A stretch of DNA of 64,000 nucleotides from Novosphingobium rosa NBRC 15208 (GCF_001598555.1 NZ_BCZE01000029.1:1-64000); one strand, 5' to 3'; shown: positions 36,329 to 45,678, counted from the stretch's first letter. The notes: generated by a model from the letters alone, not told the origin. Translations and numbers: made by a program.

Positions 36329-38398
36329 ATGCGAGTTCGGCATGGGGCGCTTTGCGCGGCGGCGATCATCAGTCTGACGGGCAGCCTTCCGCCCACCGCC
36401 AGCGTGGCTGCAGCACGGGCGACCGGCTTCTCAAACCAACCCGGCATGGCGGTCGGCGTCGCCTGGTATCCGGAGCAATGGCCCGAGGCACGCTGGGAGA
36501 TCGATCTGGCAAAAATGCATGATTCCGGATTCAACGTGGTGCGCATCGCGGAATTCGCCTGGAGCCGGATGGAGCCCGAAGAGGGGCGTTATGATTTCAG
36601 CTGGCTGGATCGCGCCATTGCGGCGGCGGCCCGCCACGGCATGATGGTGGTGCTGGGCACGCCCACGGCAGCCCCGCCCGCCTGGCTGACCGCCCGCTAT
36701 CCCGATGTGCTGCGCGTCGATGAGAACGGGCAGCGCGCGCAGCATGGCGCGCGCCGCCACTTCTCCTTCGCCAGCCCCCGCTATCGTCTTTTCGCCCGAA
36801 AGATCGCGACGGAGATGGCCCGCCGCTACGGCAAGGACCCGCGCGTGGTGGGCTGGCAGATCGACAATGAGATCGGCCCGGCCTCCTTCGATCCCGAGGC
36901 GCAGGCCCTGTGGCATCGGTTCCTGCAGCAGCGCTATGGCGCCATCGAAACGCTCAACCGGCGCTGGGCCACGCAATACTGGAGCCAGTCCTACAACAGC
37001 TTCGATCAGGTGCCGCTGCGGCAGACCGGGCAGCACAACCCCGGCCTGCTGCTCGACTTCCGCCATTTCACCACGTCGGTCTGGACCGATTACATCATGA
37101 ATCAGGCCGAAGCGATCCGCACCCTGGCCGACAAGCGCCAGTTCATCACCACCAACACCATGTTCTGGAATGCGGGCTTCGACCATTTCGCGCTGCACCG
37201 TGGCCTGGATATGGCCGCATGGGACGATTATATCCGCAGCGACCATGTCGACTGGGCCGACAATGGCGCCAACCACGATCTCGTCCGTGGCTACAAGCAG
37301 CGCAATTTCTGGGTGATGGAAACCGAGCCCGGCCGGCTCGACTGGCTGCCGGTCAACAGCGCGCTGCGCCCCGGGCAAGTGCGCGAGATGGCGTGGCAGG
37401 CGATTGGCCATGGCGCGGATGCCCTGCTCTACTGGCAGTGGCGCCCGGCCATGAACGGGCAGGAGACCTATCACGGCGCGCTGCTGGGTCAGGATGGCGA
37501 GCCCAATCCGGTGCTGCAGGAGGTTGCCCAAACCGCGCGGGAGATCGCGCGCGCCGCTCCCCAGCTTGCCGATACCGATCCGGTGGCGAAGGTGGCGATG
37601 CTCTATTCCTTCGACAGCCGCTGGGCGCTGGACCTGCAGCGCCACCACCGCGATTTCGATCCGATCCGGGAGTTCGTCGATGTTTATCGCCCGCTGCGCG
37701 CAGAAGCGCAGGGGGTGGCGGTTGTGGCTCCCGACGCCGATCTGGCGCGCTTCCCGCTGGTGGTCGCGCCATCGCTGAACGTGATCGATGCGGTGACCGC
37801 GAAAAGGCTGGCGAGCTATGTGCGCGATGGCGGGCATCTGGTGCTCGGGCCACGCTCCGGGCAGAAGGATGACGCCAATGCGCTGTGGCCGGAGCGCCAG
37901 CCGGGGCCGCTGGCCGAGCTGCTCGGCGCGCATGTCGAGCAATATTACGCGCTCGACAAGGATGTGACGCTGAGCGGGGATTTGGGCGAGGCGGGCGCGT
38001 CGATCTGGGCGGAAACGCTCGTTCCGGACGCCAGCGATGTGCGCGTGCTGGCCCGTTTCCACGATGCCGGAGGGTGGCTGGATGGCAAGCCCGCCATTGT
38101 GAGCCGTTCGGTGGGGCGCGGCAGCATCACCTATGTCGGCAGCTGGCTGAAGCCCGACGCCATGGCGGCGCTCACCGGAATGCTGCTGCGCGAGGCGAAG
38201 ATCGGCCCGGTCATCCTCGGCCTGGCCGCTGACATCGAGGTTGCCGAGCGCAGCGGCTCGGGGCGGCGCGTGCTGATCCTGATCAACCACGGCGCCACCG
38301 CGCATGACATCGCGCTGCCTGCCGGGGCCCGGCCAATCGCGGGCGATCTGGCCGGTGCGACGCTTCCGGCGCATGGCGTGGCGGTGGTGGGGCTTTAG
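36329..38398 (+). CDS. GH42 beta-galactosidase-like enzyme, copy 2, secreted
   Basis: 689 residues from ATG 36329, with GGAGAGGAGAG directly upstream. Signal peptide roughly to residue 28 (TASVAAA). Barrel start VAWYPEQWPEARWEIDL; acid/base Glu181 (GWQIDNEIGP) and nucleophile Glu331 (FWVMETEPG). Colinear with copy 1 across the whole length, so the pair arose by duplication or parallel acquisition. Monocistronic, divergent from the RLP/kinase pair and convergent with the propeller hydrolase. Different linkage or chain-length preference from copy 1 is likely but not visible. Confidence 0.9.
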   Translation: MRVRHGALCAAAIISLTGSLPPTASVAAARATGFSNQPGMAVGVAWYPEQWPEARWEIDLAKMHDSGFNVVRIAEFAWSRMEPEEGRYDFSWLDRAIAAAARHGMMVVLGTPTAAPPAWLTARYPDVLRVDENGQRAQHGARRHFSFASPRYRLFARKIATEMARRYGKDPRVVGWQIDNEIGPASFDPEAQALWHRFLQQRYGAIETLNRRWATQYWSQSYNSFDQVPLRQTGQHNPGLLLDFRHFTTSVWTDYIMNQAEAIRTLADKRQFITTNTMFWNAGFDHFALHRGLDMAAWDDYIRSDHVDWADNGANHDLVRGYKQRNFWVMETEPGRLDWLPVNSALRPGQVREMAWQAIGHGADALLYWQWRPAMNGQETYHGALLGQDGEPNPVLQEVAQTAREIARAAPQLADTDPVAKVAMLYSFDSRWALDLQRHHRDFDPIREFVDVYRPLRAEAQGVAVVAPDADLARFPLVVAPSLNVIDAVTAKRLASYVRDGGHLVLGPRSGQKDDANALWPERQPGPLAELLGAHVEQYYALDKDVTLSGDLGEAGASIWAETLVPDASDVRVLARFHDAGGWLDGKPAIVSRSVGRGSITYVGSWLKPDAMAALTGMLLREAKIGPVILGLAADIEVAERSGSGRRVLILINHGATAHDIALPAGARPIAGDLAGATLPAHGVAVVGL

Positions 38399-38420
38399 AG
38401 CTGCGCCACCGCCGCCGCGG

Positions 38421-39536
38421 TCACCAAGGCCGGGACCGCGCGACCGAGATGCCGCGCACCTCATGTGGCCACGCTCCACCGACCGCGCAGTAGAAATGAT
38501 AAAGATCGCCCTGATGCGCGATCAGCGAAGGTTTGTGCGCATAAGGATGATCGACCGCGCCCGGCGCGCCGGGATCGACGAGAATCTCGGGCACCTTGCG
38601 GAAGGTGAAAGGATCGTCACCCAGCGCCAGCAACTCGCGCGCCTTGCCGTCCGAGGACAGGCCGAAATAGAACATCGCCCATCTGTCGCCCACCTGAAAC
38701 ACCGCAGGGTCGCTGGCGAAGCGGTCGTCCCATGCTCCTGCCGGGCCATTGCGCAGCAGCGGGTTCGCGGGGTGCCGCGTCCAGGTCTTGAGATCGCGCG
38801 AGGTGGCCAGACCGGTCTGTTCGTGCCAGCGCTTCTCGCTCGTCTTGGCGTTGTAGAACAGCAGATATTCGTCGCCATGGCGGATGAGGTTCGGCTTGTA
38901 GAGGCCCCCGCGCTCCCATTCGGCGCCATCCTCCGGGCGCAGGATCGGCGCGGTCCGCTCCCAGTGGATCAGGTCGTCGCTCCAGGCGAGGCCGATCACC
39001 GCCGCCCCTTCCTCATAGCCCGCGCTGGGATAGGCATGCCATGCCGCCAGATAGCGGCCATGCACTCTGGTCAGCCGCCCGGCCGACCACAGGCCGTTCT
39101 CACGCAGGATCGAGGCCGAGGAGATGTTGTAGCGGGTCACCGGGTCATGGGGATCGCGCGCCATGGCCAGCCCCTTGCGCTCCCAGTTGACCAGATCGTC
39201 GGAGACGGCAAGGCCGGTCTGATAGCCGGTGCCGTCGAAGCCCGTATAGAACATGTGAAAGCGGCCATCGGCGCTGAACACGAAGGGGCAATCGACGCTT
39301 TTCCAATCGAACGCCCCCGCGTTGCCAGATCCCTTGAGCACAAGGCGCCCCAGCTTGTGCGGCGTGCGGCAGGCGGCCACGGGGTCGCGCATCGCCGGAA
39401 CTTTGGCGGACAGCGCCGTTGAGCCTGCCAGCGCCGCGCCGCCGATCAGCAGCTGCCGGCGTGTTGCCCCCAAGGCATATGCATCGCCTGCCAAGGCGCC
39501 GTGATCCTGCGCCGAATCCTGATACGCGTCACCCAT
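38421..39536 (-). CDS. Five-bladed beta-propeller glycosidase-like protein, Tat-exported
   Basis: 371 residues from ATG 39536 (GAGG upstream). Twin-arginine signal ATRRQLLIGGAALAGS near residue 24-38. Repeated propeller blades: FVFSADGRFHMFYTGFDGTG, GLAVSDDLVNWERKG, GLAWSDDLIHWERTAP, HGDEYLLFYNAKT, GLATSRDLKTWTRHP, DRWAMFYFGLSSDG. This pattern is shared by GH43, GH32, GH62, GH117 and GH130 proteins. VDCPFVF and SDPAVF offer acidic residues at blade starts where catalytic Asp/Glu are found, but the family cannot be fixed. Operator C lies immediately upstream, so it is in the common regulon. An arabinosidase-like role is plausible. Confidence 0.7.
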   Translation of the reverse strand: MGDAYQDSAQDHGALAGDAYALGATRRQLLIGGAALAGSTALSAKVPAMRDPVAACRTPHKLGRLVLKGSGNAGAFDWKSVDCPFVFSADGRFHMFYTGFDGTGYQTGLAVSDDLVNWERKGLAMARDPHDPVTRYNISSASILRENGLWSAGRLTRVHGRYLAAWHAYPSAGYEEGAAVIGLAWSDDLIHWERTAPILRPEDGAEWERGGLYKPNLIRHGDEYLLFYNAKTSEKRWHEQTGLATSRDLKTWTRHPANPLLRNGPAGAWDDRFASDPAVFQVGDRWAMFYFGLSSDGKARELLALGDDPFTFRKVPEILVDPGAPGAVDHPYAHKPSLIAHQGDLYHFYCAVGGAWPHEVRGISVARSRPW

Positions 39537-39556
39537 TCGATCCTCACCCTTTGTTT

Positions 39557-39588
39557 GTCTGCAAATCATATGCTCATTTGCAAACAGG
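39557..39588 (-). promoter_or_regulatory. Operator site C upstream of the propeller hydrolase
   Basis: GTCT-GCAAATC (39557-39567) and GCAAACA-GG (39580-39588), heptamers 19 bp apart. It also contains the inverted arms GCAAAT/ATTTGC. The site occupies the 64-bp gap between the IclR stop (39601) and the hydrolase start (39536), consistent with control of the hydrolase alone. Confidence 0.6.
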
Positions 39589-39600
39589 GCAAGGCTCTTC

Positions 39601-40401
39601 TCAGTCGGTTTGCGCGCTCAGGCCGATGGTGCGGTTGATCGCCTCGGCCACCTCGCGCAGAGGCTCGACAAGGTGAGCGACATCGGCGCTCTTGCCCGCA
39701 TCGATCAGCACGGCGATGGTCAGGGCCGCGGCCACCGAATGGCCCTGCCCGCCCACCAGCACGCCCACATCCGCGCAGCCGAAGAAGCGCTCGCCCACCG
39801 AAATGGCGACGCCCTGTTCCGCGATGGTCTCAAGCCGCTCTTCCAGCGTCTTGCGCTCGGCCTTGCCAAGCCGGGCCCATTCCTCGCTTCCGGCGAGCAG
39901 TGCGGCGCGCTGCTGCTCGGGCAAAGAGGCCAGCAGCAAACGCCCCGAGGTGGTGCGAAAGGGCGAATGGACCGAACCGACCTCGGCCGAGAGGCGAAAG
40001 GGCTTGGGGCTTTCCTCCTGCGCCAGAACCAGCACATGGTCACGGTTCAACACGCTGAGGTGGCAGCTTTCACGCACCGTATCGGAAAGCTGGCGCATAT
40101 AGGGCCGCGCGGCGGTCAGCAGGGCCTCATAGGGCGAGTGGATGCGCGAGAGTTCGAACAGCTTGAGCGTCAGCATATAGCCGCCCGTGCCGGGATCGCG
40201 GCGGACATAGTTGCGACCCTCAAGGCAGGCCAGCATGCGGAACAGCTCGCCGGGCTGGCGCCCCAGGGTGCGCGCCAGCTGAGACTGGGTGACCGGCACC
40301 GCCTCTTCCGCCAGCCGCTCTATGATATCCAGACCTTTCTCCAACGCAGGGACAGAATATTTCTGGCGGCGCTCTTCGGAGGAAAGGACTTGTTCGCTCA
40401 T
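39601..40401 (-). CDS. IclR-family transcriptional regulator
   Basis: 266 residues from ATG 40401 (GAGG at 8 bp). N-terminal winged helix: YSVPALEKGLDIIERLAEEAV, then QSQLARTLGRQPGELFRMLACLEGRNYVRRDPGTGGY; C-terminal effector domain with VRESCHLSVLNRDHVLVLAQ, GSVHSPFRTTSGRLLLASLP and GVAISVGERFFGCADVGVLV. IclR proteins often control aromatic or sugar-acid catabolism (KdgR type) and bind small acids. It is the only regulator inside the glycan locus and lies next to operator C, making it the first candidate for binding the 19-bp repeats. Its own promoter region (40402 upward) shows no copy of the repeat. Confidence 0.9.
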   Translation of the reverse strand: MSEQVLSSEERRQKYSVPALEKGLDIIERLAEEAVPVTQSQLARTLGRQPGELFRMLACLEGRNYVRRDPGTGGYMLTLKLFELSRIHSPYEALLTAARPYMRQLSDTVRESCHLSVLNRDHVLVLAQEESPKPFRLSAEVGSVHSPFRTTSGRLLLASLPEQQRAALLAGSEEWARLGKAERKTLEERLETIAEQGVAISVGERFFGCADVGVLVGGQGHSVAAALTIAVLIDAGKSADVAHLVEPLREVAEAINRTIGLSAQTD

Positions 40402-40527
40402 CAATCGTGCCTCTGTTGCTGGATCGGCATCGCGATCCGGACTGCACGAATGCATCTAACGATCCTTTGGCCCCCCGTCACGCGCCTTGGCGGAAACAGG
40501 CGACCGGATGTGCAGGCTGTCGCCCCA

Positions 40528-40561
40528 AACAAAAAAGAGCCCGCGCGCATCGCACGCGGGC
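40528..40561 (-). terminator. Intrinsic terminator of TonB receptor 2
   Basis: On the minus strand GCCCGCG-N9-CGCGGGC (stem 40561-40539) is followed by TCTTTTTTGTTT. It lies 18 bp after the receptor stop. Strong stem plus U-run make this the clearest intrinsic terminator in the window, and it isolates the IclR gene from receptor transcription. Confidence 0.85.
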
Positions 40562-40578
40562 CCAGGGAGGGTTCGGTG

Positions 40579-43290
40579 TTACAGCTTCCAGCGGATGCCG
40601 ATCATATATTGCGTGTCATCAATGGTATACTGGCCGGGGCGGGTCGGCGTTTGGTAATATTGCTGGATCTGGGTGCGCAGCAGATTCTGCGCATCGAGGC
40701 TGACCGTGAGGTTCTTGGTCACATCGAAGTTGATCGAGGCGTCGAGCCAGCCATAGCCCTTGGTCATCACCGGGAAGATGTAGGACTGGGTGGTGCCGCC
40801 GGTGGGCGTGAAGGCGCCCGCCAGAATGCTCGACAGGAAGCTGGAGCGATAGTTGTAGGCGATTCTCGCGGAGATCGGCCCCTTCTCATAGATGCCCGCG
40901 AGGTTGTAGCTGTGCCTGGAGAGCTGGGGCAGCGCCGCCGTGAAACCGACCAGCGAGGTCGGCGCCGAGCTTTCGGCATAGGTGTAATTGGCCTGCAGGC
41001 CCAGACCGGAGAACGCGCCGGGCAGGAAATCGAAGAACTGCTGATAGCCGACTTCCACGCCCTTCACGCTGCCCGTTCCCGCATTCTCGGGGCGCGACAA
41101 GGTGTAGCCGTCAAGCCCGCCGATCGAGACGTTCGGCGTCGAACGGGTGAAGATGAAGCCCTTCACGCGCTTGTAAAAGGTGGCGGCATAGAGCGAGCTG
41201 GACTTGCCGAAATACCATTCCAGCGAGGCATCGGCATTGGTCGAAAGGATCGGCGAGAGCGCCGGATTGCCCTGGCTGGCGGCCAGCTGCCCGGGCACCA
41301 CGGTGAGCGCGGGCGAGAGCTGGCTGAAGTCCGGGCGGGTCAGCGTGCGCGATCCGGCAAGGCGCAGCTGGAGATGCTCGGCCAGATGGAAGCGCACATT
41401 CGCGCTGGGCAACCAGTTGTCATAGGAGCTTGAGGTGGAGGTCGGATCGACGACATTGGGCACCACCGGGGTCAGCACGCCTGCCGCATTGGTGGTGGTG
41501 CGCAGCTGGTTGCCGGTGATCGACAGCTGGGTCTTGACGTAACGCACGCCGACATTGCCATCGACCGGCACGCCGGCATCGAAACCGAACTTCGCCAGCA
41601 GATAGCCGGCATAGGTCTTTTCCGCGCCATTGAAGGCGGCAAGCTGGCTGTTGACCGAGGTCGAGGAAGGCGCCAGCGCGCCGGTCAGGCCCAGCTGGCT
41701 GAGCACGCCCGAGAAGTCGTTCCGCAGGATGCCGGGGTTGGCGTAAGGGTAATTGCGCTGGAAATCGACCGCGCTGGCGCCGCGCGTGTAGAAGTTGTTA
41801 TAGGCGTTCTGCTGGAAGAGATTGCCATAAGCGGCCGGGTTCGTGCTCGTGGTGCGGCCGGTGTAGCGCAGGGGATTGACCTGAGCCACCGTGCGCTGCG
41901 CATAGCGGAAGCCCGCCTCGATCGATTTGAGCGGACCGTCGAACGCATAGGCGGCGTCCAGCCGGAAGGCTTTCTCGTCACCCTTATAGTGGTTTTCGTT
42001 CCGGGTGAGCGCGCCGACCGTGTAACCGGCAAGGTTGGACAGGTCGACGCCCGGCGTGGAGGAGGACGGCGGATTGGTCCCGACGAATTGGGTGAAGGTC
42101 GGCACCGTGCGCGTCAGGTCGAGTTCGGTGTAATAGAGATCGCTGGTCGATGTGGTGTAGGTGGCGTCACCCGTCAGCGTGAGGCGATCGTGGGTCCACT
42201 TCACATTGGCCGAGATCGACTTGTTCTCATCCTGCGTGTCACGCGCCGTACCGCCAGCGGTGAAGGGCACGTTGCTGTAACTGGCCTGCTGCAGGTTGTT
42301 CGTGCCGGCAAACAGCGTCGCGCTGCCCGCGACAGGCGTGGCGCCCGCCGTGGTCACCAGCGCATTGTACTGGTTCTGCGTGGTGGTGAAGCGCTGATAC
42401 TGGCCTTCGACCAGCACCTCCAGCTCGGTGGAAGGATGCCACTGGAAGGCGGCGTTGGCGCCGATCCGCTGGCGCTTGCCGGTGACCAGCACCTGATTGC
42501 TGCCGTTGGGCGCGAAGACGCTCTGCCCCGCGACGAGATCGTTGCGCGGCGTGGGGGCGCCGGTGCTGTCGATGTCCTGCCGGTACTGGCGCTCCTGATA
42601 GGAGAAGCTGCCCAGCAGGCCCATCTCGCCGATGGAGGTATCCCAGCGGTCGGAGACGAGGACCGAGGCGCTGGGCGCGCCCTTCTTGATGAGATCGGCA
42701 TAATTGTAGCGGGCGGTGCCGCTGGCGGTGAAGCCCTTGAAGTCGAGCGGCCGGCGCGTGCGCAGATCGACCGTGCCGCCAAGGCCGCCCTCGATGAGAT
42801 CCGCCGTCACCGACTTGTAGACATCGATGCGCGAGATCAGCTCGGCGGGGAAGTCCTGAAGGTTGAAGGTGCGGCCGCCCCCGGCGGTGAAGGTCTCGCG
42901 GCCGTTCAGCGTGGTTTCGACCTGCGGCAGACCGCGAATGGCGATGGCCCCGCCCTCGCCCACATCGCGCGACACCTGCACGCCGGTCACGCGCTGCAGC
43001 GCTTCGGTCGCATTGTTGTCGGGCAGCTTGCCGATGTCCTCGGCGACGATCGAGTCGACGATGGAAAACGCGTTGCGCTTGATGTTCTGTGCGCTCTGCA
43101 AACTGGCGCGCACGCCGGTCACGATGATCTGCGGCGTGTCCGCATCCGCCGGCCCCTGAGGGTTGGCGGGGGCGGGCGTTGCCGCTGACGCATCCGGGCG
43201 GGCGCCCGCTGCGTTCTGGGCCAGCGCGGGGTGCGCCAGCCCCGCCAGCGAACAGAACGCAACACCGCAGAGAAGATACTTCGCCTTCAT
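40579..43290 (-). CDS. TonB-dependent outer-membrane receptor, glycan type
   Basis: 903 residues from ATG 43290, preceded by GGGAGG at 9 bp; upstream in-frame codons to 43377 are discarded. Signal peptide KAKYLLCGVAFCSLAGLAHPALA-Q. The plug carries IVDSIVAEDIGKLPDNNATE and RVTGVQVSRDVGEGGAIAIRGLPQ, the wording of the large Caulobacter/Sphingomonas/Xanthomonas carbohydrate receptor class, and the barrel ends QYMIGIRWKL. It should import oligosaccharides generated from the target glycan. Monocistronic between operator D and an intrinsic terminator; the GH127-type gene lies just upstream in the same direction. Confidence 0.9.
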   Translation of the reverse strand: MKAKYLLCGVAFCSLAGLAHPALAQNAAGARPDASAATPAPANPQGPADADTPQIIVTGVRASLQSAQNIKRNAFSIVDSIVAEDIGKLPDNNATEALQRVTGVQVSRDVGEGGAIAIRGLPQVETTLNGRETFTAGGGRTFNLQDFPAELISRIDVYKSVTADLIEGGLGGTVDLRTRRPLDFKGFTASGTARYNYADLIKKGAPSASVLVSDRWDTSIGEMGLLGSFSYQERQYRQDIDSTGAPTPRNDLVAGQSVFAPNGSNQVLVTGKRQRIGANAAFQWHPSTELEVLVEGQYQRFTTTQNQYNALVTTAGATPVAGSATLFAGTNNLQQASYSNVPFTAGGTARDTQDENKSISANVKWTHDRLTLTGDATYTTSTSDLYYTELDLTRTVPTFTQFVGTNPPSSSTPGVDLSNLAGYTVGALTRNENHYKGDEKAFRLDAAYAFDGPLKSIEAGFRYAQRTVAQVNPLRYTGRTTSTNPAAYGNLFQQNAYNNFYTRGASAVDFQRNYPYANPGILRNDFSGVLSQLGLTGALAPSSTSVNSQLAAFNGAEKTYAGYLLAKFGFDAGVPVDGNVGVRYVKTQLSITGNQLRTTTNAAGVLTPVVPNVVDPTSTSSSYDNWLPSANVRFHLAEHLQLRLAGSRTLTRPDFSQLSPALTVVPGQLAASQGNPALSPILSTNADASLEWYFGKSSSLYAATFYKRVKGFIFTRSTPNVSIGGLDGYTLSRPENAGTGSVKGVEVGYQQFFDFLPGAFSGLGLQANYTYAESSAPTSLVGFTAALPQLSRHSYNLAGIYEKGPISARIAYNYRSSFLSSILAGAFTPTGGTTQSYIFPVMTKGYGWLDASINFDVTKNLTVSLDAQNLLRTQIQQYYQTPTRPGQYTIDDTQYMIGIRWKL

Positions 43291-43425
43291 GTCACTCATC
43301 CTCCCGTATGCCGCCCTTGTCTTGCCCGTTGTCCATGAGCAAGCCCGCTGGGCGGTCATCCATTCATTCCCCGTCATCGATCGCGCCGGACCTTTATCGG
43401 CTCTCCTGAGCGATCTGACTCATTT

Positions 43426-43457
43426 GCATGCAAACATATCATGCGCCTATAAACAGG
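43426..43457 (-). promoter_or_regulatory. Operator site D upstream of TonB receptor 2
   Basis: GCAT-GCAAACA (43426-43436) and ATAAACA-GG (43449-43457), heptamers 19 bp apart. The left half sits in a perfect 12-bp palindrome TTTGCATGCAAA. It lies about 140 bp before the receptor start in the 299-bp gap below the GH127-type gene. Confidence 0.6.
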
Positions 43458-43589
43458 CAATCTCCTTTTTGCGCTGCTGCGCTTTTTTCAGGAAAGCGCT
43501 GCTTCTGTTGGGTTCTTCCGCGCGAGCAAGGACGAAAACCTCCGGCGCAATGCGACCGGCGGCCCGCGGGCTGCAAAGTGTCCGTTCTG

Positions 43590-45410
43590 TCAGGCGATCT
43601 GGAAGTAGGTCGCGTAGCGCTCGCTCTGCACCTGAAAATAGGGGATGAACACGAGATCGCGCCCCGCAACAGAGGCCCGATAGGCTTCCGCCTCCCCCGG
43701 CATGGGAGACAGCGCTGCGGGCAGAGCAATCGACTGGCCGCCGATGCCCTCCCACGGGTTGAGGCCGACATACATCACCGCGCCGCGCATCACCGCCGCC
43801 ATGTTGGGATTGTGATCGTCGATGGGCAGAACGCGCAGCTTTTGCGGCAGAGTCAGTTCCAACACATCGCCCTGCTTCCATGCCCGGCTCACGGTCGCCA
43901 GACTGCCCGGCTCCACCGCTTGCGCCTGCCCGCCGACACGCACTGTCGCGCCCTTGGCCCAGGCCGGAATGCGCAGCTTCATCGCGAAACCGCCATCGCC
44001 GGGGTTGCGGATGGTCAGCCGCACGCTGTCGCTGGCCGGATAGTCGGTGTGCTGGCTGATCTCCACGGCGCCGCCGGGCCGCTCCCAGCGCAGGTCGGAA
44101 CTGGCATACATGTTGACCATCAGCGTGCGATCGTCGTGGAAGTAGAGCCCCTGCACATAATCGGCAACGCCCTGCACCAGCGTGCCGGAGCAACACGGCC
44201 ACTTCTGCTGGTAATAGACCTTCTGAGCATCCGGGCCGTAGTTCGAATAATAGGGATAGCCGCCGTCGCTGTCCGGAAAGCGCGTGGCGAGGATCGTGTT
44301 GTAGAGCGTGCGTTCAAGCCCGTCGCCATAGGCGGGCGATCCGGTGAAGCGGGTGAGATAACGCGCCAGCTTCATATCGGCGAAGCTGCCGCAGGGCGTC
44401 TCGAAATGCGCCTTGGACGAGGCGAGGCTGGCGGCCAGCCTGCCCTCATGGGGCGTCACGAACTGCTCCTCCGGCCCCCAGCCGCCGCTGGCGAAGCGCT
44501 GCTGCTCCAGAAAGCGCCACGCGTTCACCAGCGCCTGACGGTATTTCGTGTCGCCCAGATGCAGATAGGCCTGCGCGCCCGAACTCAGCGCGATCATATG
44601 GCTATAGGCATGTTTGGCGGGCAGCACATCCCGACCGGCGGCCAGAGGATCGAACCACTCACGATCCAGCAGATATTTCACCGCCAGCGCCCGGTATGTA
44701 TCGTCGCCGATGATCTCCGCCGCGAGGAAGAGATTCTCGGGCAGAACATAGGTTTCATCGTAAGGCGGATCGAGCTTCCCCACCCGATCGCGCGAAACCG
44801 GCGAGATATAGGGCATGCATTTGTCGATGACGACGGGCAGCAGGGCCTTGGCCTGCTCCACCCCGCAGAGGCGATAGGCGTCGATCAGGCCGACGACATA
44901 TTTGTCCATGACGTAAGCGGCCCACTGCTGCTGCGCCTTGGGCCCGGCATAGGGGTTGCGGGCGGCCACGAGCGCCTCGCCAAAGCCGTTGACCAGCGCC
45001 GCCACTTTCGCCCGCGTCGCCGGATCGCCCGTGGTCGCCGCGATCCGCGCCAGACCGGAGACATATTGCCCGAAGGCCAGACCGGGCACGAAGCCATCCG
45101 CGTCATACCAGCCGCCCATATCGGGGCCCGGCGCGGCCAGACCCGCATTCTGCCGGAAGACCTTGAGCAGCCGGTCATTGTCCAGCGCCAGATAATGGGC
45201 ATGGATATGATCGTAATGACGCTTCATCACCCCGCCGGTCAGCCGCACCGCGCCATAGGGAAATTCATGGAACGCCTCCGCGCCCCCCGCGGGCGGCGGC
45301 GCAACCAGCGCCCCCGGCGCGGCCACCATGAACGGTGTGGCCGCAGCCGTGCAGGCCGCGCATTGAACGAAGCCACGCCGCGAAACCTCATGCCCCGTAA
45401 AGCCCGTCAT
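43590..45410 (-). CDS. GH127/DUF1680-type beta-L-arabinofuranosidase-like enzyme, Tat-exported
   Basis: 606 residues from ATG 45410 (AAGGAG upstream; GTG 45413 is an alternative). Twin-arginine signal SRRGFVQCAACTAAATPF. The DUF1680 barrel includes PYDETYVLPENLFLAAEI, GPEEQFVTPHEGRL, HFETPCGSFADMKL and KWPCCSGTL. GH127 enzymes bind zinc through a Glu and three Cys; here Glu337, Cys340 and the Cys406-Cys407 pair fill these places, but the first motif is E-x-x-C instead of E-x-C, which marks a subgroup distinct from the bifidobacterial enzyme. Expected substrate: beta-L-arabinofuranosides or a related furanoside. Operator E lies directly upstream. Confidence 0.8.
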   Translation of the reverse strand: MTGFTGHEVSRRGFVQCAACTAAATPFMVAAPGALVAPPPAGGAEAFHEFPYGAVRLTGGVMKRHYDHIHAHYLALDNDRLLKVFRQNAGLAAPGPDMGGWYDADGFVPGLAFGQYVSGLARIAATTGDPATRAKVAALVNGFGEALVAARNPYAGPKAQQQWAAYVMDKYVVGLIDAYRLCGVEQAKALLPVVIDKCMPYISPVSRDRVGKLDPPYDETYVLPENLFLAAEIIGDDTYRALAVKYLLDREWFDPLAAGRDVLPAKHAYSHMIALSSGAQAYLHLGDTKYRQALVNAWRFLEQQRFASGGWGPEEQFVTPHEGRLAASLASSKAHFETPCGSFADMKLARYLTRFTGSPAYGDGLERTLYNTILATRFPDSDGGYPYYSNYGPDAQKVYYQQKWPCCSGTLVQGVADYVQGLYFHDDRTLMVNMYASSDLRWERPGGAVEISQHTDYPASDSVRLTIRNPGDGGFAMKLRIPAWAKGATVRVGGQAQAVEPGSLATVSRAWKQGDVLELTLPQKLRVLPIDDHNPNMAAVMRGAVMYVGLNPWEGIGGQSIALPAALSPMPGEAEAYRASVAGRDLVFIPYFQVQSERYATYFQIA

Positions 45411-45439
45411 CACGCCCCTCTCCTTCCGCGTTCATGCGC

Positions 45440-45471
45440 GTCTGCAAATTATGGATTTACAGGTAAACCAT
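45440..45471 (-). promoter_or_regulatory. Operator site E upstream of the GH127-type gene
   Basis: GTCT-GCAAATT (45440-45450) and GTAAACC-AT (45463-45471), heptamers 19 bp apart. It lies 30 bp before the start codon. Least conserved second half of the five sites, but the first half is almost identical to site C. Confidence 0.55.
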
Positions 45472-45514
45472 AAATGCGGGAGAGGCAATGGACTGAAAGG
45501 CGCGATGCTGCAGC

Positions 45515-45551
45515 CTTGCGCTTCGCCAAGCCGCGAAGAAACAAGCGCAAG
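45515..45551. repeat. Nested inverted repeats between GH127-type gene and glpK
   Basis: CTTGCGCTT (45515-45523) pairs with AAGCGCAAG (45543-45551); an alternative inner stem CTTCGC / GCGAAG (45521-45526, 45533-45538) shares part of the sequence. Possible second transcript end for glpFK or a boundary element. No U-run. Confidence 0.4.
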
Positions 45552-45650
45552 GAACGCCAAACGCGCGCCTCCAGGGCGCTGGCCAAGCCGTTAGTCCGGC
45601 TAAATGAGGGGAAACGTGGCCTGCGCTGCGCCTCACATCACGCCGCGCGC

Positions 45651-45673
45651 CAAGGGGGCCTGGCGCCCCCTTG
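45651..45673 (-). terminator. Hairpin just downstream of glpK
   Basis: CAAGGGGGC-N5-GCCCCCTTG, perfect 9-bp arms, begins 5 nt after the glpK stop on the minus strand. Strong stem but no U-run, so likely a transcript-end or stabilising hairpin. Confidence 0.5.
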
Positions 45674-45678
45674 CGCCG

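Noticed and set aside
43299..43377. Longer N-terminus of TonB receptor 2
   Set aside because: The extra residues precede a good ribosome-binding site and a complete signal peptide beginning at 43290, so they are not part of the protein.
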